DNA of 64,000 nt. It comes from Platerodrilus igneus (taxonomy: Eukaryota > Arthropoda > Insecta > Coleoptera > Lycidae). The notes beneath the pieces are model-generated. The model was not told where the DNA came from. It searched no databases and was given only the letters and a program-made list of their open reading frames with translations. Both the position numbers and the translations under genes were made by a program. Below are positions 42,719 to 55,448 of this stretch, piece by piece. The DNA is taken from NCBI GenBank assembly GCA_036346225.1, contig JARFIW010001339.1, forward strand, positions 1,005,001-1,069,000. Direction: 5' to 3'. Each line of letters begins with the position of its first letter. Position 1 is the stretch's first letter.

Positions 42719-43879
42719 CCGTGGATCTTTCTAATTTATAATCTGGTACTTTCTAAAAAAACATTCGAGCCCCATGGATTGGGCGTCATAAATTGCCGTG
42801 GAACTATACTTAGCTCCGGACCTCGCCAGTGTCAACAAAAAAATTAATTTTCAAAAATATAAAAATTCGCAAAATTTTTTTACCCGGATTCTGCTTCATC
42901 AAATTAATTTCTTCAGCAGGTTAACTGGCTAGCTCAGTTGTGCCTCCTCTCGGATACCTAAATTTACTATCATTCTCTTTACCATTCACACAAACTTCAA
43001 TAAAATCACAAAATAATACAACAATCATACAATATTTATTTACCACTATTTACAGATAATCATTCATAGTTATGTTCAGTTCGGTGCTCTAGTTACACCT
43101 CAATAAATACTATCTTTGTAAAGTCCTTGCTTTTAAAATGAATAAAATTTAGTTAGGTTCGTAAAGAAAATAAATTTTAGAAGCCAATGCAATTTATTTA
43201 TTAATTTAATGGAGTTTAATTAAACGGGTAATTACGTATAATACGCATAAAAGCATGAAAAATCGATAATACCAAGGTGAAACGCTTTGCTAACACATAA
43301 ACAGCCGTTGAATATAAAATACCTTGAAAAGCCAACTCTTAGACATGTTGCGTTAAAACGTTGGTTAATTGAACACCTGCATGTTTTCGAAATGTCAGGT
43401 TCCCCTTATTTGTGTAGATAAAAGACAGTATTTCAAGTATATTGGGTAAACGGTTGGAGGGTTTGCGTAAATGTTAACTAAAAATTTTTTTAAAGCGCAA
43501 AAAGGATAGAGATCAATGAAATACGTCGGAATGAGACAGGCATAATGACAGTCTATTTCAAAACGCACGTATTCAGTCCACATGGAGTAAATTTAAAACG
43601 CGGACAGTAATATCGATTTCTACCACTCAAACAAGGTTAGAAGGAAACAAATAATATGCATAAGAAAGGGACAGCGTTAATATAGGCGGGATTTTTAAAA
43701 CGTCAATGGATATACTGTTGGTCGATATAGTTAGTTGTACATCAGACAAACACGGGAATATTGAATGTTAAGTTTTCGGAAAATATCGTAATGACGCGCC
43801 AAATTTCGGGGATTTCGAAAACGGTTGAAACAAAATTTGAGGAAGTGTTATTTTAAATTAGATTTTCACGGGAATCGTG
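42718..43879. other. Non-coding stretch
   Basis: No supported gene. Confidence 0.4.
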
Positions 43880-43899
43880 GCCTAGAGGTGGCATTCGGA

Positions 43900-43992
43900 A
43901 TCATATAAATACTCGAAGAGAATTAGCATCGCTCTCTCTTTTAACTTCGATCTCTTAGTATTTTCACCGCTTCAGAATACAAGTTTGTAAGT
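43900..43992 (+). promoter_or_regulatory. Candidate promoter and 5' leader with splice donor
   Basis: ATATAAATACTCGAAG (TATA-like) is followed by a pyrimidine-rich leader and TTTGTAAGTATAC (donor-like) about 80 bp on. It could be a host 5' exon or part of an LTR. Not tied to a coding exon. Confidence 0.22.
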
Positions 43993-44340
43993 ATACATAT
44001 TTTTAAATTAAATAGTACAGCGTTGGCCTCATAATTTGATACGCGAATAGTGTCGAGTCTAAATTTTAATTTGAGGTGCAACATTTATCTCAAACAAGCT
44101 CGTGAAATGACGTTAAGTAACCTAAATTTAAATTAAATTAAACTAAAGTACGCAAGTATGAAAGAAGTGTAATTAATTTGGGGTTGGATTTGGATGCACC
44201 GTGAAGGCAGAGCTACGTAGATTTCACAATAAATGATTATTTCATAATAGTTATTTTTTGGTTACGAACGACAATCCCACGAAATACTACCATCAACGTC
44301 GCTAATTACACACGTTCGTTATATAAAGATTCGACCGACC

Positions 44341-44343
<3 letters not shown>

Positions 44344-44371
<28 letters not shown>
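44344..44371. repeat. (TA)n microsatellite
   Basis: Uninterrupted TA dinucleotides. Confidence 0.85.
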
Positions 44372-44375
<4 letters not shown>

Positions 44376-44395
44376 ATAAAACCATGAAGTCTTAA

Positions 44396-44900
44396 TTGTT
44401 ACATTGTATAATTGAAGGACATAATAAAAGGCTAATGAAAGTTCACAAACCAGACATGAGAACGAAAACAGTTACTTTGTATTCCAGACGTAATATGACA
44501 GTGCAGGTGCAGGTCACAGTAGGTTATAAGACAGCAGTTATTAGAATTAAGATTATTAAAATGTAATACTTTGTGTTGTATCAAGAAAGAGCAGACATAA
44601 GATCTACATTTCCCACAAGCGATGTAAGAGCAGGGATTGCATAAATACCCTTAAGAGCCCAAGATGGCCAGTCAGTCTGAGAACTTTACATTTAGCATTG
44701 TTAGTGGCTCAAAGCTACTCATTGTAAATATTAGTTATTGATTTTTAATTATTAATTATTGAATATTAACTTTGATTATTTTTTATTTCAAGTCGTTAAT
44801 GAATATAACGTGCAATTGTCAAAATCATTGTAATTACTGTTTAAAATACACTTGATAGGAGTGTTTTGGAAATAAATCCTTTTTTAAAAAGAAGCTCCAA
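44396..44900 (+). repeat. LTR-like segment, possibly a solo LTR
   Basis: Begins TGTTACATTG. It carries GCATAAATACCC (TATA-like), CAGTCAGT about 25-30 bp downstream (initiator-like) and AATAAA near 44870. The order matches an LTR U3-R arrangement. I could not find its right border or a target duplication. Confidence 0.28.
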
Positions 44901-46479
44901 GCGGCCCAAAACCTATCGCGTGATGTACATAAAGCATCAATTTACATATAACGCAGTATAAGCCTACACATTTAAAAATATCACAAATAAAATCTTAATA
45001 TCGAAAAATAAGCATACTTGCAATTTGTTCCAACCCTAAATATGTACAAGAAATAACGAAATAATATAATAATGTTTGCTGCAGTAAACGCATCTCGTAT
45101 CATTAAAATCTTAAACAGCGAGTTAACCTTAACCTTAACCTTAATTTATACAGTAAAAAGCAAACAGTAGAAAAGCGCTCTAAATGCATTAAAATTTTAA
45201 ATAGCAAGTTATAAAAATAAGTACATAATGGTTCGTGTTGTGAGCGTGCATTAATGTCGGCACTTTATTGCGGAACTAATCAAAAGCAGGTGTCTATCTT
45301 TCAAAACAGCAACAAAAATAAAGCAAACAGAAAAACATATTGTACCTGAAGCTATCTTCAATTTGGTACCATCCCAGGAAATGCGGCTGTACTAGCACGA
45401 GCGCATTTTAAAAGCGTGATTTTACAACGCTCAACGAACGTTGTATAACAAAAGTATCGTATACGTAGGACGAAATAAGTAAGAGCGAAGTCGAACAAAT
45501 AAGAGTTTTTTTCAAAGTTGGATTTGTATTTATACAGCTTTGAAACAATGGAAGGAAAACATTAAACCATTCCCAGCACTACACTTTTACATATTCTACG
45601 AAAGAAATCGAAAATATATATTCCTGATGACAACGGTAAACCTTCGTAGAATCCAAGCCATTAAGAAAGCAAATTACGATAATTAATTCTATTGAATTTC
45701 GTTGCTCGCCTGGAAAAGCAAAATACATTTTAAAACATTACTGCGATTTATGCAACCAAATATACTGGCAAGCAAATAAAGTTGCCTGCCCTTTCATAAA
45801 AGAATAGAGGTGTGTATGATTATCTATCCACGCTACAAATATACAACGAAATAACCCAATTAGGAAGACGATTTTATTACCCATAAAATTTGAGCGACCG
45901 AACACTGCAGATATGATTAAATAAACTTTCACAGAACTCGAGCAAATAACAACACATTCAAAGTATTTAATGAAGCTTTAATTTTTCGACGAATAACGAT
46001 TTAAAATAACAAACTAACTAGCACGTATTTCCAAGGAAGATTGTTAGTTTGTTTTAACGAATAACTATTGGACATAACAAGCAGCGGTTATAATGATTTA
46101 CAAGGAATTAAAGTGTTTAAAATAGGCAAATGCTTACTTGTTTTTAACGAATTAATAATTGGTCGTTGCAATTTAAAGCAAAATCGCTGTATTTCAAAAA
46201 AATTACCGTAACAAGTTTTATTAGACTCTGGCTTTCAATCAAATTTCAATTCTTCGGATATTTGCATGAAACTGAGACTTCGCACAAAACAGGTTAATGT
46301 CACGAGATACGGTCATAGCAAGGACCTGTGACGTCACAATTCACTTTTCCTATCATTCGCGTTTCAAATTGACGCTTTCATGTTTTGTTATTGAAAATAT
46401 TACCAGTAATATCCTAACTAGCGTGTAGAAATTGGTAAACTTCACATTCTTGATAACGTTTAATTACCAGATAGGTCTT
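44901..46479. other. Non-coding stretch
   Basis: No supported gene. A brief AACCTTAACCTTAACCTTAA run at ~45124 is not the insect TTAGG telomere repeat. Confidence 0.4.
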
Positions 46480-49190
46480 TACTAACCCGGAGAAATCGAC
46501 ATACTTTTAGGTTCACCAGCCTTATTTAATATTCTGTGTTCTGGCCAAATTCAGTTAGGTCCAAATCTCCCAATTCTTCAAAGAAACACGATTTGAGTAT
46601 GTTGTTGTTGATCTGTTGGGCTCTGAAATGCAGATCCAAACACAATGTCTCCATTCAGTTTCTGATTCGACTCACGATCAAATCGCTCGTTTCTGGGAAT
46701 CACAACAATATCCTTATGATAAGATCCTTTCGCAGGAGGAAAATTCTTGTAAAGGTTTTTTTGCCGTTACTGAAACAGCCCTTGTGGGCGTTTCGCCGTT
46801 TCCATTCCGTTCAAAAAATATCCTTCTATTGTAAAGGATTCCTGGCACACAGTCTTCAATAGGGTATATTCGTTTAAAGTGAAATTACAATCAAATATAG
46901 CATTACAACTCAATACTTTTTTATGCATAAATACCCAAATTTAGGGCATATGTCACTCTCCGACCCAGTTACACGGGACAAACTTTATATCTTCCGCACC
47001 ATGGTGTGTTCAAGGAGAAAAACATCACAACCAGACTTCGCGAAGTGTTTGACGGTTCATCTTAAACTTCCAGTGGCTATTCGTTAAACAATATTCGGAT
47101 GGTAGGACCAACTATCCGACAAAACCTCTTTTCAATTTTATTGCGTTTCCGAAAATATAAATACGCTTTGTCTTCTGTAATAGAAAAACGTATAGGCAGG
47201 TCCTGATCAATCCAAGCCAAAGACCTCTTAAAAAGATCCTACGGCGATTTCCTTCTAATTCAATTTCTGCCTTTAATTTGAATACCGTCATTTACGGTAC
47301 AGCGGCAACTTATTTCGTGGCAATTCATGGTCTGGCTGAAATAGGTATATCAGTTAAGGATGTACATCTCGATTTTCTAAAATAATACAAGAAGAATTCT
47401 ACATAGATGATCTTCTAACAGATTCGTATGAACCTCTAGAAGCGCAGGCTATCTGCCAGCAGTTTCAAAGGCTTCTTTCCGAAAGTAGCTTTAAACTCAG
47501 AAAGTGGAATTCAAATGATCCAGATGTTTGTTCCTGTATCGATCCAAAGGGCATTTTTCCAGGTGTCTTGAGTTTGGGTCCCATGAAAATACCAAAACTC
47601 TTGGTTTTTCCTAGTCATTCCAAATCCATTAGACAGCATTCCCACTAAACGGACAATGCATTCAGATATTTCGCAGATTTTTGATCCTTTGGGTTTTCTT
47701 GGTCCTTTTATCATATCCACTAAAATTTTCATGCGGTACCTAAGGATGGAAAAGATCTCGTGGGATGGTCCGATTCCGTTTCCGATTCAAAACAATTGGA
47801 ATCTTTTTCGAGGAAATTGGGTTGCATTAAACGATCTTGCAATCCCACTTTATGTTATCTGATGCTTCAATTCATGCTTACGGAGCATCTATCTATTTAT
47901 GTTCTGTTGGCCAGCAAGGTCAGCCTTTTATGCGATTTCTTTGTGCAAAGGTTAAGGTTGCTCCCTTGAAGTTTTTACTGTTCTACTATTAGAACTTTGT
48001 GCAGTCGCGTTGCTGGTTAATCTTGCCGTTCAGCCTACAAAGGCCATCGGTTTGTCCCTTGGTCTGATTCCACTGTTGTTTGGGGGTGGTTAAAAACTCT
48101 TTCCATTTATCTCAAAACTTGCGTTTGCAACAGAGTCGCAGACATACTCTCTTTGACAGCCGATGGCACGTGGCGACATGTGCCCACTATAACAACTCCG
48201 TCCGATATGCTTTCCAGAGAAGTTTCACCTGCTCGGCTGTTAGAATGCAGTTTATGGTGAAACGGCCCCTCCTGGTTGCATGAATAAGAATGTTCGTGGT
48301 ATATCTTTGTAAATCACATATCCAATATACCTGATTTAAAAGGTGCCGTTCATTGTCATTATGAGATTAAGGTCGAACCTTTTTCTTGGGACAAATTTTC
48401 TACTTCGACCAGCCTCAAAAAAGTTATTGCTTTTCGTTTCCGGTTTATAAACAATTGTCGTAAGTCTCTTTCATAGGGGAACGTAGGGTCTCTTACATCT
48501 GAAGAGATGATTTTTTCGCACTCTTACTTAATTAAAACAACTCAACAAGAGTCATTTTCAGAAAAAATAAAATATTTACAAAATGATGTTTCCATTTTAA
48601 AGCCAAGCTCTGTTTCAAGCTTTACTCCTTTTCTTGATACCGGCGGTATGATACGGGTTGGAAATCATCTTTAAAATTCACATTTTTTCTTTTCGAAAAA
48701 CCATCCATTATAAATTTTTCCCATGTTAGCACAGGCAGAAGTTATATTGAATTCAAGATCTTTGTCTCCCTATCCCCAATCCTGACGATTTTCTTCCATT
48801 GACTCCTAGTCATTTTATTATTGGTCGTTTTATGACATTCGCTCCTGATCCTTCACGAAGCCACATTAAAAAAAACAGATTTAATACGTTCGAACAAATA
48901 CTGCTGCTTCAACAGTAAATAAGTAATATATATCCGAATTTCAACAGCGTCAAAAATGGCATGCTAATTTCTCCGATATTCAAGAAGATGTCATATTGCT
49001 AATAAAAGAAGATAATCTTGCAGTGTTACAGTGGCGTCTTAGACGCATTGTGAATCTTCATTCTGGATCAAATGGTGTAAATTGCGTTGCTTCAATAAAA
49101 CTACTGCGGGAGTGATACGTCGTTCGTTTTAAAATATACACGCTTCCAGTTTATAGTGTTAAAAATATTACTTCGGCATTTATGATATAT
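46480..49190 (+). pseudogene. BEL/Pao retrotransposon pol remnant
   Basis: Motifs appear in BEL/Pao order across shifting frames. They are: protease-end DILLGSPALFNILCSGQI; ARFWESQQYPYDK; FAVTETA; reverse transcriptase HHGVFKEKNITTRLREVFDG, then NNIRMVGPTIRQNLFSILLR and YRQVLINPSQRPLKKIL; DDLLTDSYEPLEAQ; RNase H-region LSDASIHAYGASIYLCSVG; and the post-integrase PLTPSHFIIGRFMTFAPDPS, QQRQKWHANFSDIQED, LIKEDNLAVLQWRLRRI. Stops and frameshifts occur throughout, so no enzyme is functional. It ends just before a 3' LTR candidate at 49301. The gag part is not adjacent; a BEL-like gag remnant lies at 63.2 kb. Confidence 0.78.
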
Positions 49191-49300
49191 AACTTTATTT
49201 TATTTTGTTGTTCAAGGTATTAAACCTGTTGTACTTAGTTTAAGTTAGATTTATGCGCTCACTGTTCTTTTGAAAGTTAGTTCTTTCAACGCCGGGGAAA

Positions 49301-49826
49301 TGTTGGGGGTCTATAGATTTAGATCATAATAAAAAAGAGTATTGGCACGCACGGAGTTGTTACGCAAAATTCGATCTTATTCAAATTCGCACTTTCAGTT
49401 CACATATTCTGCGGTGCTCTATTTGGACACAGCGCCTTATTAGTTTCTTCATGCTGAAACAATAAGATTAGACAATGTAGCGTAGTCTCTTTAATTGTAA
49501 ATACGTTTTAATTAATTTATCAACAAATATTTGTTTTTAACTTCTTTCAAGACTTATCAGGGGACACAAAGTTCATTGTCCATTGTTAAGCTAGTCCAAC
49601 AAGTTTCTTCGAAATGTACGTGCAGAAGATAGAGCTTATAAAAGGAAATACAGTGCCCTTCTATTCCAAACACCGACGCTTTTACAGTAATCTTACTTTA
49701 TATTCAATTTCCTTATTGCGGACTGCAAATAACTTGTCTTTGTTTATTTGAATTGCCTATGGGGCATGAACCCGGGTGTCGCCACGAGAAGGTTTGTTAC
49801 GTTAGCAAATAAATTTTGCTGTAACA
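49301..49826 (+). repeat. Candidate BEL/Pao 3' LTR
   Basis: TGTTGGGGGTCTAT directly follows the pol end (CAACGCCGGGGAAA purine-rich lead-in). It contains GCTTATAAAAGG with ACAGTG downstream, and AATAAATTTTGC just before the proposed end TGTAACA. No second LTR copy was found in the window, so the borders rest on the TG..CA ends and position only. Confidence 0.45.
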
Positions 49827-50247
49827 TTCCGCAAATCTCAAAGGCCCAACGTACTTTTATAGTCATTTTTAAAATTTATTATGTAGTTTCGGTTCAATTC
49901 TGTACTTCCACACTTTAGTAGTGTTGGTGTTTTATCACCTGATGGCGGTTTTATTTACTTTTGCCATAGTACAGTGATTGTTTCGAAATTATATCATTAT
50001 AATAGCTTCGATTACTTCATAGGGTTCTTGGGAACAGTCCACTCTGATGAGGCTAACAAGCCGAAACCATTGGTCAGTGGATGTTTCCTCCCCTATGAAT
50101 TAATAAAGCTAATGTTTTGTTAATGGCTATATAACTACCAGCCCGATTTGTATTTGTCAATGGCTCTTATTATTTTCATAAGATTTTGTTTACAGATACA
50201 TCTTACTTTATATTCAATTTTCTTATTGCGGACTGCAAATAACTTGT

Positions 50248-50303
<56 letters not shown>

Positions 50304-50594
50304 GTGAATGGTATCGTTTGTGCAAAAATGAATTGGGAGATAGTACACTTAATTTGCAACAAAATTGTTAATATGACCCCTGTCCTATCTCGATTGGTTT
50401 AGGAGATATGGGTTTTTTTAGTCTGTTTCTTAATAACGCGACTTCTTGCAGTAAAAGTTAAATTTCTCGGCTTCTGCTGCAAATAACTAGATAAACAATC
50501 CAATTTTCATAAACTACATTAAATTTCCTATAAAAAACAACTATTTCGATTTTTTTAATTTTAAAAGAAGCATTTATTATAAAGCATTAAAAGG
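49827..50594. other. Non-coding stretch with local duplication and (TA)n
   Basis: CTTACTTTATATTCAATTTTC and TTATTGCGGACTGCAAATAA at 50206-50250 repeats 49691-49745, and a TA run follows (50251-50299). 49870-49980 matches 34420-34530. No gene. Confidence 0.5.
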
Positions 50595-53500
50595 TAAAAA
50601 ATTACAAAGGAAATTTTTTTAACAAAGTTTAAAGTAATATTACAGCGAAATTATTTTATCTACAAATGAGCAAATGTCACAAAAACAACCTCACTTCATA
50701 AGGTTTCCAGCACTGCGAAACACTTTCTATTTGATTTTTAATTTAACAAGTATGGAAATATGGAAACAAATACTTGTTTCCAATTCGCATTAAAATTCGC
50801 CCACTGCCTTGATTATCTAATGATCCCACAACGTTTTTCCGGTATTACTGAAGCAATAATTTGATAAATTAAATTTTATTTGTATTGTTCAAAATGCTGA
50901 CCACTCCACCTGATACAGGTTCTTGTTCTTTCCGCATACCTACCACGGTCACGCTCATAGATAGTTTCTCTCTTAAGAGTTGACATTTAGTTTTGAGACT
51001 TTGTCTCAAATGTGTGTGTACATATCCTCACAGGGTGATTCACGGTGGGTAGCCTATTAGATGTTTACGGAGAACTACTTAACATAGCGTTTTGGATTTT
51101 TGGTCACTTATGTAAGCAAACATGCTCTCTCAATTTAAAATATTTTCAACTATGTAGTGTTGCCAATTCTAATAAAACGTAGTAGTAACTTTATTAATTT
51201 AAATAAAATACCCTATACCTAATGCCAGTTTTCGATTCCTTGTTTATTTTTGATTAATTTTTCTTAATACTGTCGTATACTTATCTGCCATAGTTTTCGA
51301 GATATTCATTATTTTCCGTTTTTTATTAGGAAAATTTTGATAAACCTATGCTTCTAAACTCCATGGAACTCTAGCTAAGGTTGGGACTAGTTGTAAGGCC
51401 CAAAGGTACGACATCCTGTAACCAAATCCTCCAGTAAACATACAGGATGATCCATGCGCAATTGTTCCTTACCTAATCAAAAGAATTATTAAATGTTCGG
51501 ATTTTAAATCAAACTCCTGCATATTATTTGCAATTCAGATATCTGCTGAAATTTACTATTTTTCTATGTATACAGTTCATATACCTAACTGTACTAGTTT
51601 TGGATTTATGAGCAAATATTTAAATAATTATATCAAATTGGATTTTTTTTATAAAGCAATCTATGGAAATTTGACGTTCTGTTACTGCTTATTTTGTATC
51701 GTTGTTACTTTGTGCTTCTTAGTGTTGCATAGCTTTAAGGTAAGTTAAGCCTCGCATATAATGGCAGGAAATGTCTATTCAAATACTGTTCTTAAGAATT
51801 TATATATGTTACATCGAGAGTGAGGTAAAATTTTAAGCCTCGAAAATTCAATGGCATATATCCAGACTTACCGACAATGAATAACAAGGAATTTAGACGA
51901 CTACAAAAACATTTTACAAATTTTGGTTCTTCTTCAAAGACTTCTAGACAAGCTCCCAGACCCGTAACTTCTAACGAAGAAAATGAAATTAATGTTTTAA
52001 CATATTTTCATGCTTTTCCACAATCTTCAATAAGATTAGCACACGAATTGAATATAAAGTACGCTTCTATACAGCGAATATTGGCTAAAAATAATATACA
52101 CGACTACAAGTTCATAAAAGCACAATCACTTAAACTTGGGGTAAAAAATTACAAAGGAAATTTTTTTAACAAAGTTTAAAGTAATATTACAGCGAAATTA
52201 TTTTATCTACAAATGAGCAAATGTCACAAAAACAACCTCACTTCATAAGGTTTCCAGCACTGCGAAACACTTTCTATTTGATTTTTAATTTAACAAGTAT
52301 GGAAATATGGAAACAAATATTTGTTTCCAATTCGCATTAAAATTCGCCCACTGCCTTGATTATCTAATGATCCCACAACGTTTTTCCGGTATTACTGAAG
52401 CAATAATTTGATAAATTAAATTTTATTTGTATTGTTCAAAATGCTGACCACTCCACCTGATACAGGTTCTTGTTCTTTTCCGCATACCTACCACGGTCAC
52501 GCTCATAGATAGTTTCTCTCTTAAGAGTTGACATTTAGTTTTGAGACTTTGTCTCAAATGTGTGTGTGTACATATCCTCACAGGGTGATTCACGGTGGGT
52601 AGCCTATTAGATGTTTACGGAGAACTACTTAACATAGCGTTTTGGATTTTTGGTCACTTATGTAAGCAAACATGCTCTCTCAATTTAAAATATTTTCAAC
52701 TATGTAGTGTTGCCAATTCTAATAAAACGTAGTAGTAACTTTATTAATTTAAATAAAATACCCTATACCTAATGCCAGTTTTCGATTCCTTGTTTATTTT
52801 TGATTAATTTTTCTTAATACTGTCGTATACTTATCTGCCATAGTTTTCGAGATATTCATTATTTTCCGTTTTTTTATTAGGGAAAATTTTGATAAACCTA
52901 TGCTTCTAAACTCCATGGAACTCTAGCTAAGGTTGGGACTAGTTGTAAGGCCCAAAGGTACGACATCCTGTAACCAAATCCTCCAGTAAACATACAGGAT
53001 GATCCATGCGCAATTGTTCCTTACCTAATCAAAAGAATTATTAAATGTTCGGATTTTTAAATCAAACTCCCTGCATATTATTTGCAATTCAGATATCTGC
53101 TGAAATTTACTATTTTTCTATGTATACAGTTCATATACCTAACTGTACTAGTTTTGGATTTATGAGCAAATATTTAAATAATTATATCAAATTGGATTTT
53201 TTTTATAAAGCAATCTATGGAAATTTGACGTTCTGTTACTGCTTATTTTGTATCGTTGTTACTTTGTGCTTCTTAGTGTTGCATAGCTTTAAGGTAAGTT
53301 AAGCCTCGCATATAATGGCAGGAAATGTCTATTCAAATACTGTTCTTAAGAATTTATATATGTTACATCGAGAGTGAGGTAAAATTTTAAGCCTCGAAAA
53401 TTCAATGGCATATATCCAGACTTACCGACAATGAATAACAAGGAATTTAGACGACTACAAAAACATTTTACAAATTTTGGTTCTTCTTCAAAGACTTCTA

Positions 53501-53695
53501 GACAAGCTCCCAGACCCGTAACTTCTAACGAAGAAAATGAAATTAATGTTTTAACATATTTTCATGCTTTTCCACAATCTTCAATAAGATTAGCACACGA
53601 ATTGAATATAAAGTACGCTTCTATACAGCGAATATTGGCTAAAAATAATATACACGACTACAAGTTCATAAAAGCACAATCACTTAAACTTGGGG
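50595..53695 (+). repeat. Tandem duplication, two ~1.55-kb units
   Basis: Unit 1 is 50595-52141 and unit 2 is 52142-53695; they differ by only a few indels and substitutions. The junction joins CACTTAAACTTGGGG to TAAAAAATTACAAAGG, with GG shared between the breakpoints. The duplicated segment spans flanking DNA, the left TIR of a mariner element and the first ~85 codons of its transposase. Confidence 0.92.
51877..52179 (+). pseudogene. Truncated mariner-type transposase N-terminus
   Basis: The first ~88 codons are identical in translation to the gene at 53431. They start MNNKEFRRLQKHFTNFGSSS and include the helix-turn-helix region SIRLAHELNIKYASIQRIL. The frame then runs into the duplication junction, which adds 12 unrelated residues and a stop. 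It cannot encode a catalytic enzyme. If expressed it would be only a DNA-binding domain, but nothing in the sequence shows expression. Confidence 0.8.
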
Positions 53696-55003
53696 ATTGT
53701 CCACAAAGAATTGAGTTCTGTGAATGTTTACTAATGCATATTCAAGAAGATCCACATTTTTAAAAAAAAATTATTTGGACTGACGAGTCAGAATTCTCTC
53801 GCGAAGGCATTTACAATAGAAAAAACAATAATTTTTGGACTAGTGAAAATCCTCCTCTTATGAGAGATTCTGCATTTCAATAAAGATTTAGTTTCAATGT
53901 ATTTTTTTAATAAGGGACAATGAAATTCGATATTTAATTTACGACAAAAAGTTAACTTCTCAAAAATATGTAGAAATTATAACCACAGTAGTTGAGAATT
54001 TTACAGATACTCTTACACTGGCAAAATACTGCAGCAGCTGGTATCAGCTTGATGGACTCTAGCACATTACACAGCTGAAGTAAGCTGGAAGCCCTACAAC
54101 ATTTTTAAAGATCGATGGTTCAGACGCTTGGAACTCTGGAATTGGCCTACGAGATCTCTCTACTTATCTCCGTTGGATTTATATCTTTGGGGTACAATAA
54201 AAGGTAGTGTGTACAAAACACCTGTAAGTACTAGAGAAGAGTTGAAAAATCGGGTATATCAAGCTTTTCAGTCCCTAAAAAATGTTTGTACAAAAATGGT
54301 TATTGTTTTGAACAAAACAGCAATAAATTATTTATTAGATAAGGGTTTTTACCGCCATCCTGTACATAGTTTTTTCGTTTAGCATTAATGCACTCTTATG
54401 GTAACTTAGTTGCATTTATTTGATTTAATTAAATAATATTGGCTATAAATCACAAACTAGTCGATTTAGGTATAGAAATAACACATAGAAAAATAGTAAA
54501 TTTCAGCAGCTATCTGAATCGCAAATAATATAAAGGGTGTTCTATTTAAAAGTCCCAACATTTAAAAATTTTTTTAATTAAGAAACAATTGCGCCTGATT
54601 CACCCCGTATGTTTACTGGAGAATTTGGTTACAGGATGTGGTGCCTTTGGGCCTTAACTAACCCCAACCTAAACTAGAGTTCCATAGAGTTTAGAAGCTT
54701 AGGTTTATCAACATTTAATTGAAGTCACGTTTCCCTAATAAAAAAATAGAAAATAATAAAATTCTCGAAAACTATGACAAATAAGTATACAACAGTATTA
54801 AAAAAAATTAATCAAAAATAAACAAGGAATCGAAAACTGGCATTAGGTACATGGTATTTCATTTAAAATAACAAAGTTACTTCTACGTTTTATTAGAATT
54901 GGCAAGGTTGCATCGTTGAAAATATTTTAAGCCGAGAGAGCATGTTCACCAACAATTAGTTTTCCGTAAACATCTAATAGGCCATCCACCGTGAATCACC
55001 TTG
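52581..55003 (+). mobile_element. Tc1/mariner-like element with ~470-bp inverted repeats
   Basis: The left end CAGGGTGATTCACGGTGGGT (52581; also 51031 in the duplicated unit) and right end ...CACCGTGAATCACCTTG (to 55003) are inverted copies. Similarity runs inward for about 470 bp to ~53075 and ~54533. TA flanks the right end; the left flank reads CTCA. A broken transposase lies between. The long TIRs contrast with the ~30-bp TIRs of classic mariners. Confidence 0.75.
53431..54382 (+). pseudogene. Tc1/mariner-type transposase, broken
   Basis: The N-terminal helix-turn-helix region is open from 53431 to 53763. The catalytic part follows in pieces: IIWTDESEFSREGIYNRKN (first Asp in WTDE), SQKYVEIITTVVENF, WYQLDGA (second Asp), then in the final frame from 54128 WPTRSLYLSPLDLYLWG (third Asp in SPLD), KGSVYKTPV and a helical end. 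A TAA at 53761, frameshifts and stops around 53880-54060 prevent function. The order fits a DDD-type mariner relative. The upstream tandem duplication ends at 53695 inside this gene. Confidence 0.75.
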
Positions 55004-55448
55004 TAAATATAGGAAAAAATATTGATTATTATTATGTATGAATCGTCTAATACATTTACATTGTATATTTATTTATTAATTTAAGTTGATGTATTAAACT
55101 ACTATGCCCAATCATTATCCTGAAAAAGAATGTAAACCACTATACCATCGAATTTTAGAATAGAAATATAGTAATACATATATGAAAAAGGTAAGTAATC
55201 CCTAATTATGACACATAATTGGAATGGATAACTTGAAAGATACAAAAAGAGCAGAATGTGCCTTTGATTTTTTATGAGAACATACATGTAAAAATGAACG
55301 ATTTTACGCTAGAACTAACATAACCCACCTACCATTGTAAACCGCTTTAGTATGAAGGCATACTTATTAAATTTACAAAAACGCAAAGCTCTAAGAACAA
55401 ATATGTGCTTTAATTTTTATTTAATAGTTGTGTGTGATCTTCTTACAG
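55004..55448. other. Spacer upstream of a spliced gene
   Basis: AT-rich. TTCTTACAG at its end is a good splice acceptor. No exon recognised. Confidence 0.4.

Noticed and set aside
45118..45146. Telomere-like AACCTTAACCTTAACC run
   Set aside because: Only three units, and the unit is not the insect TTAGG repeat.
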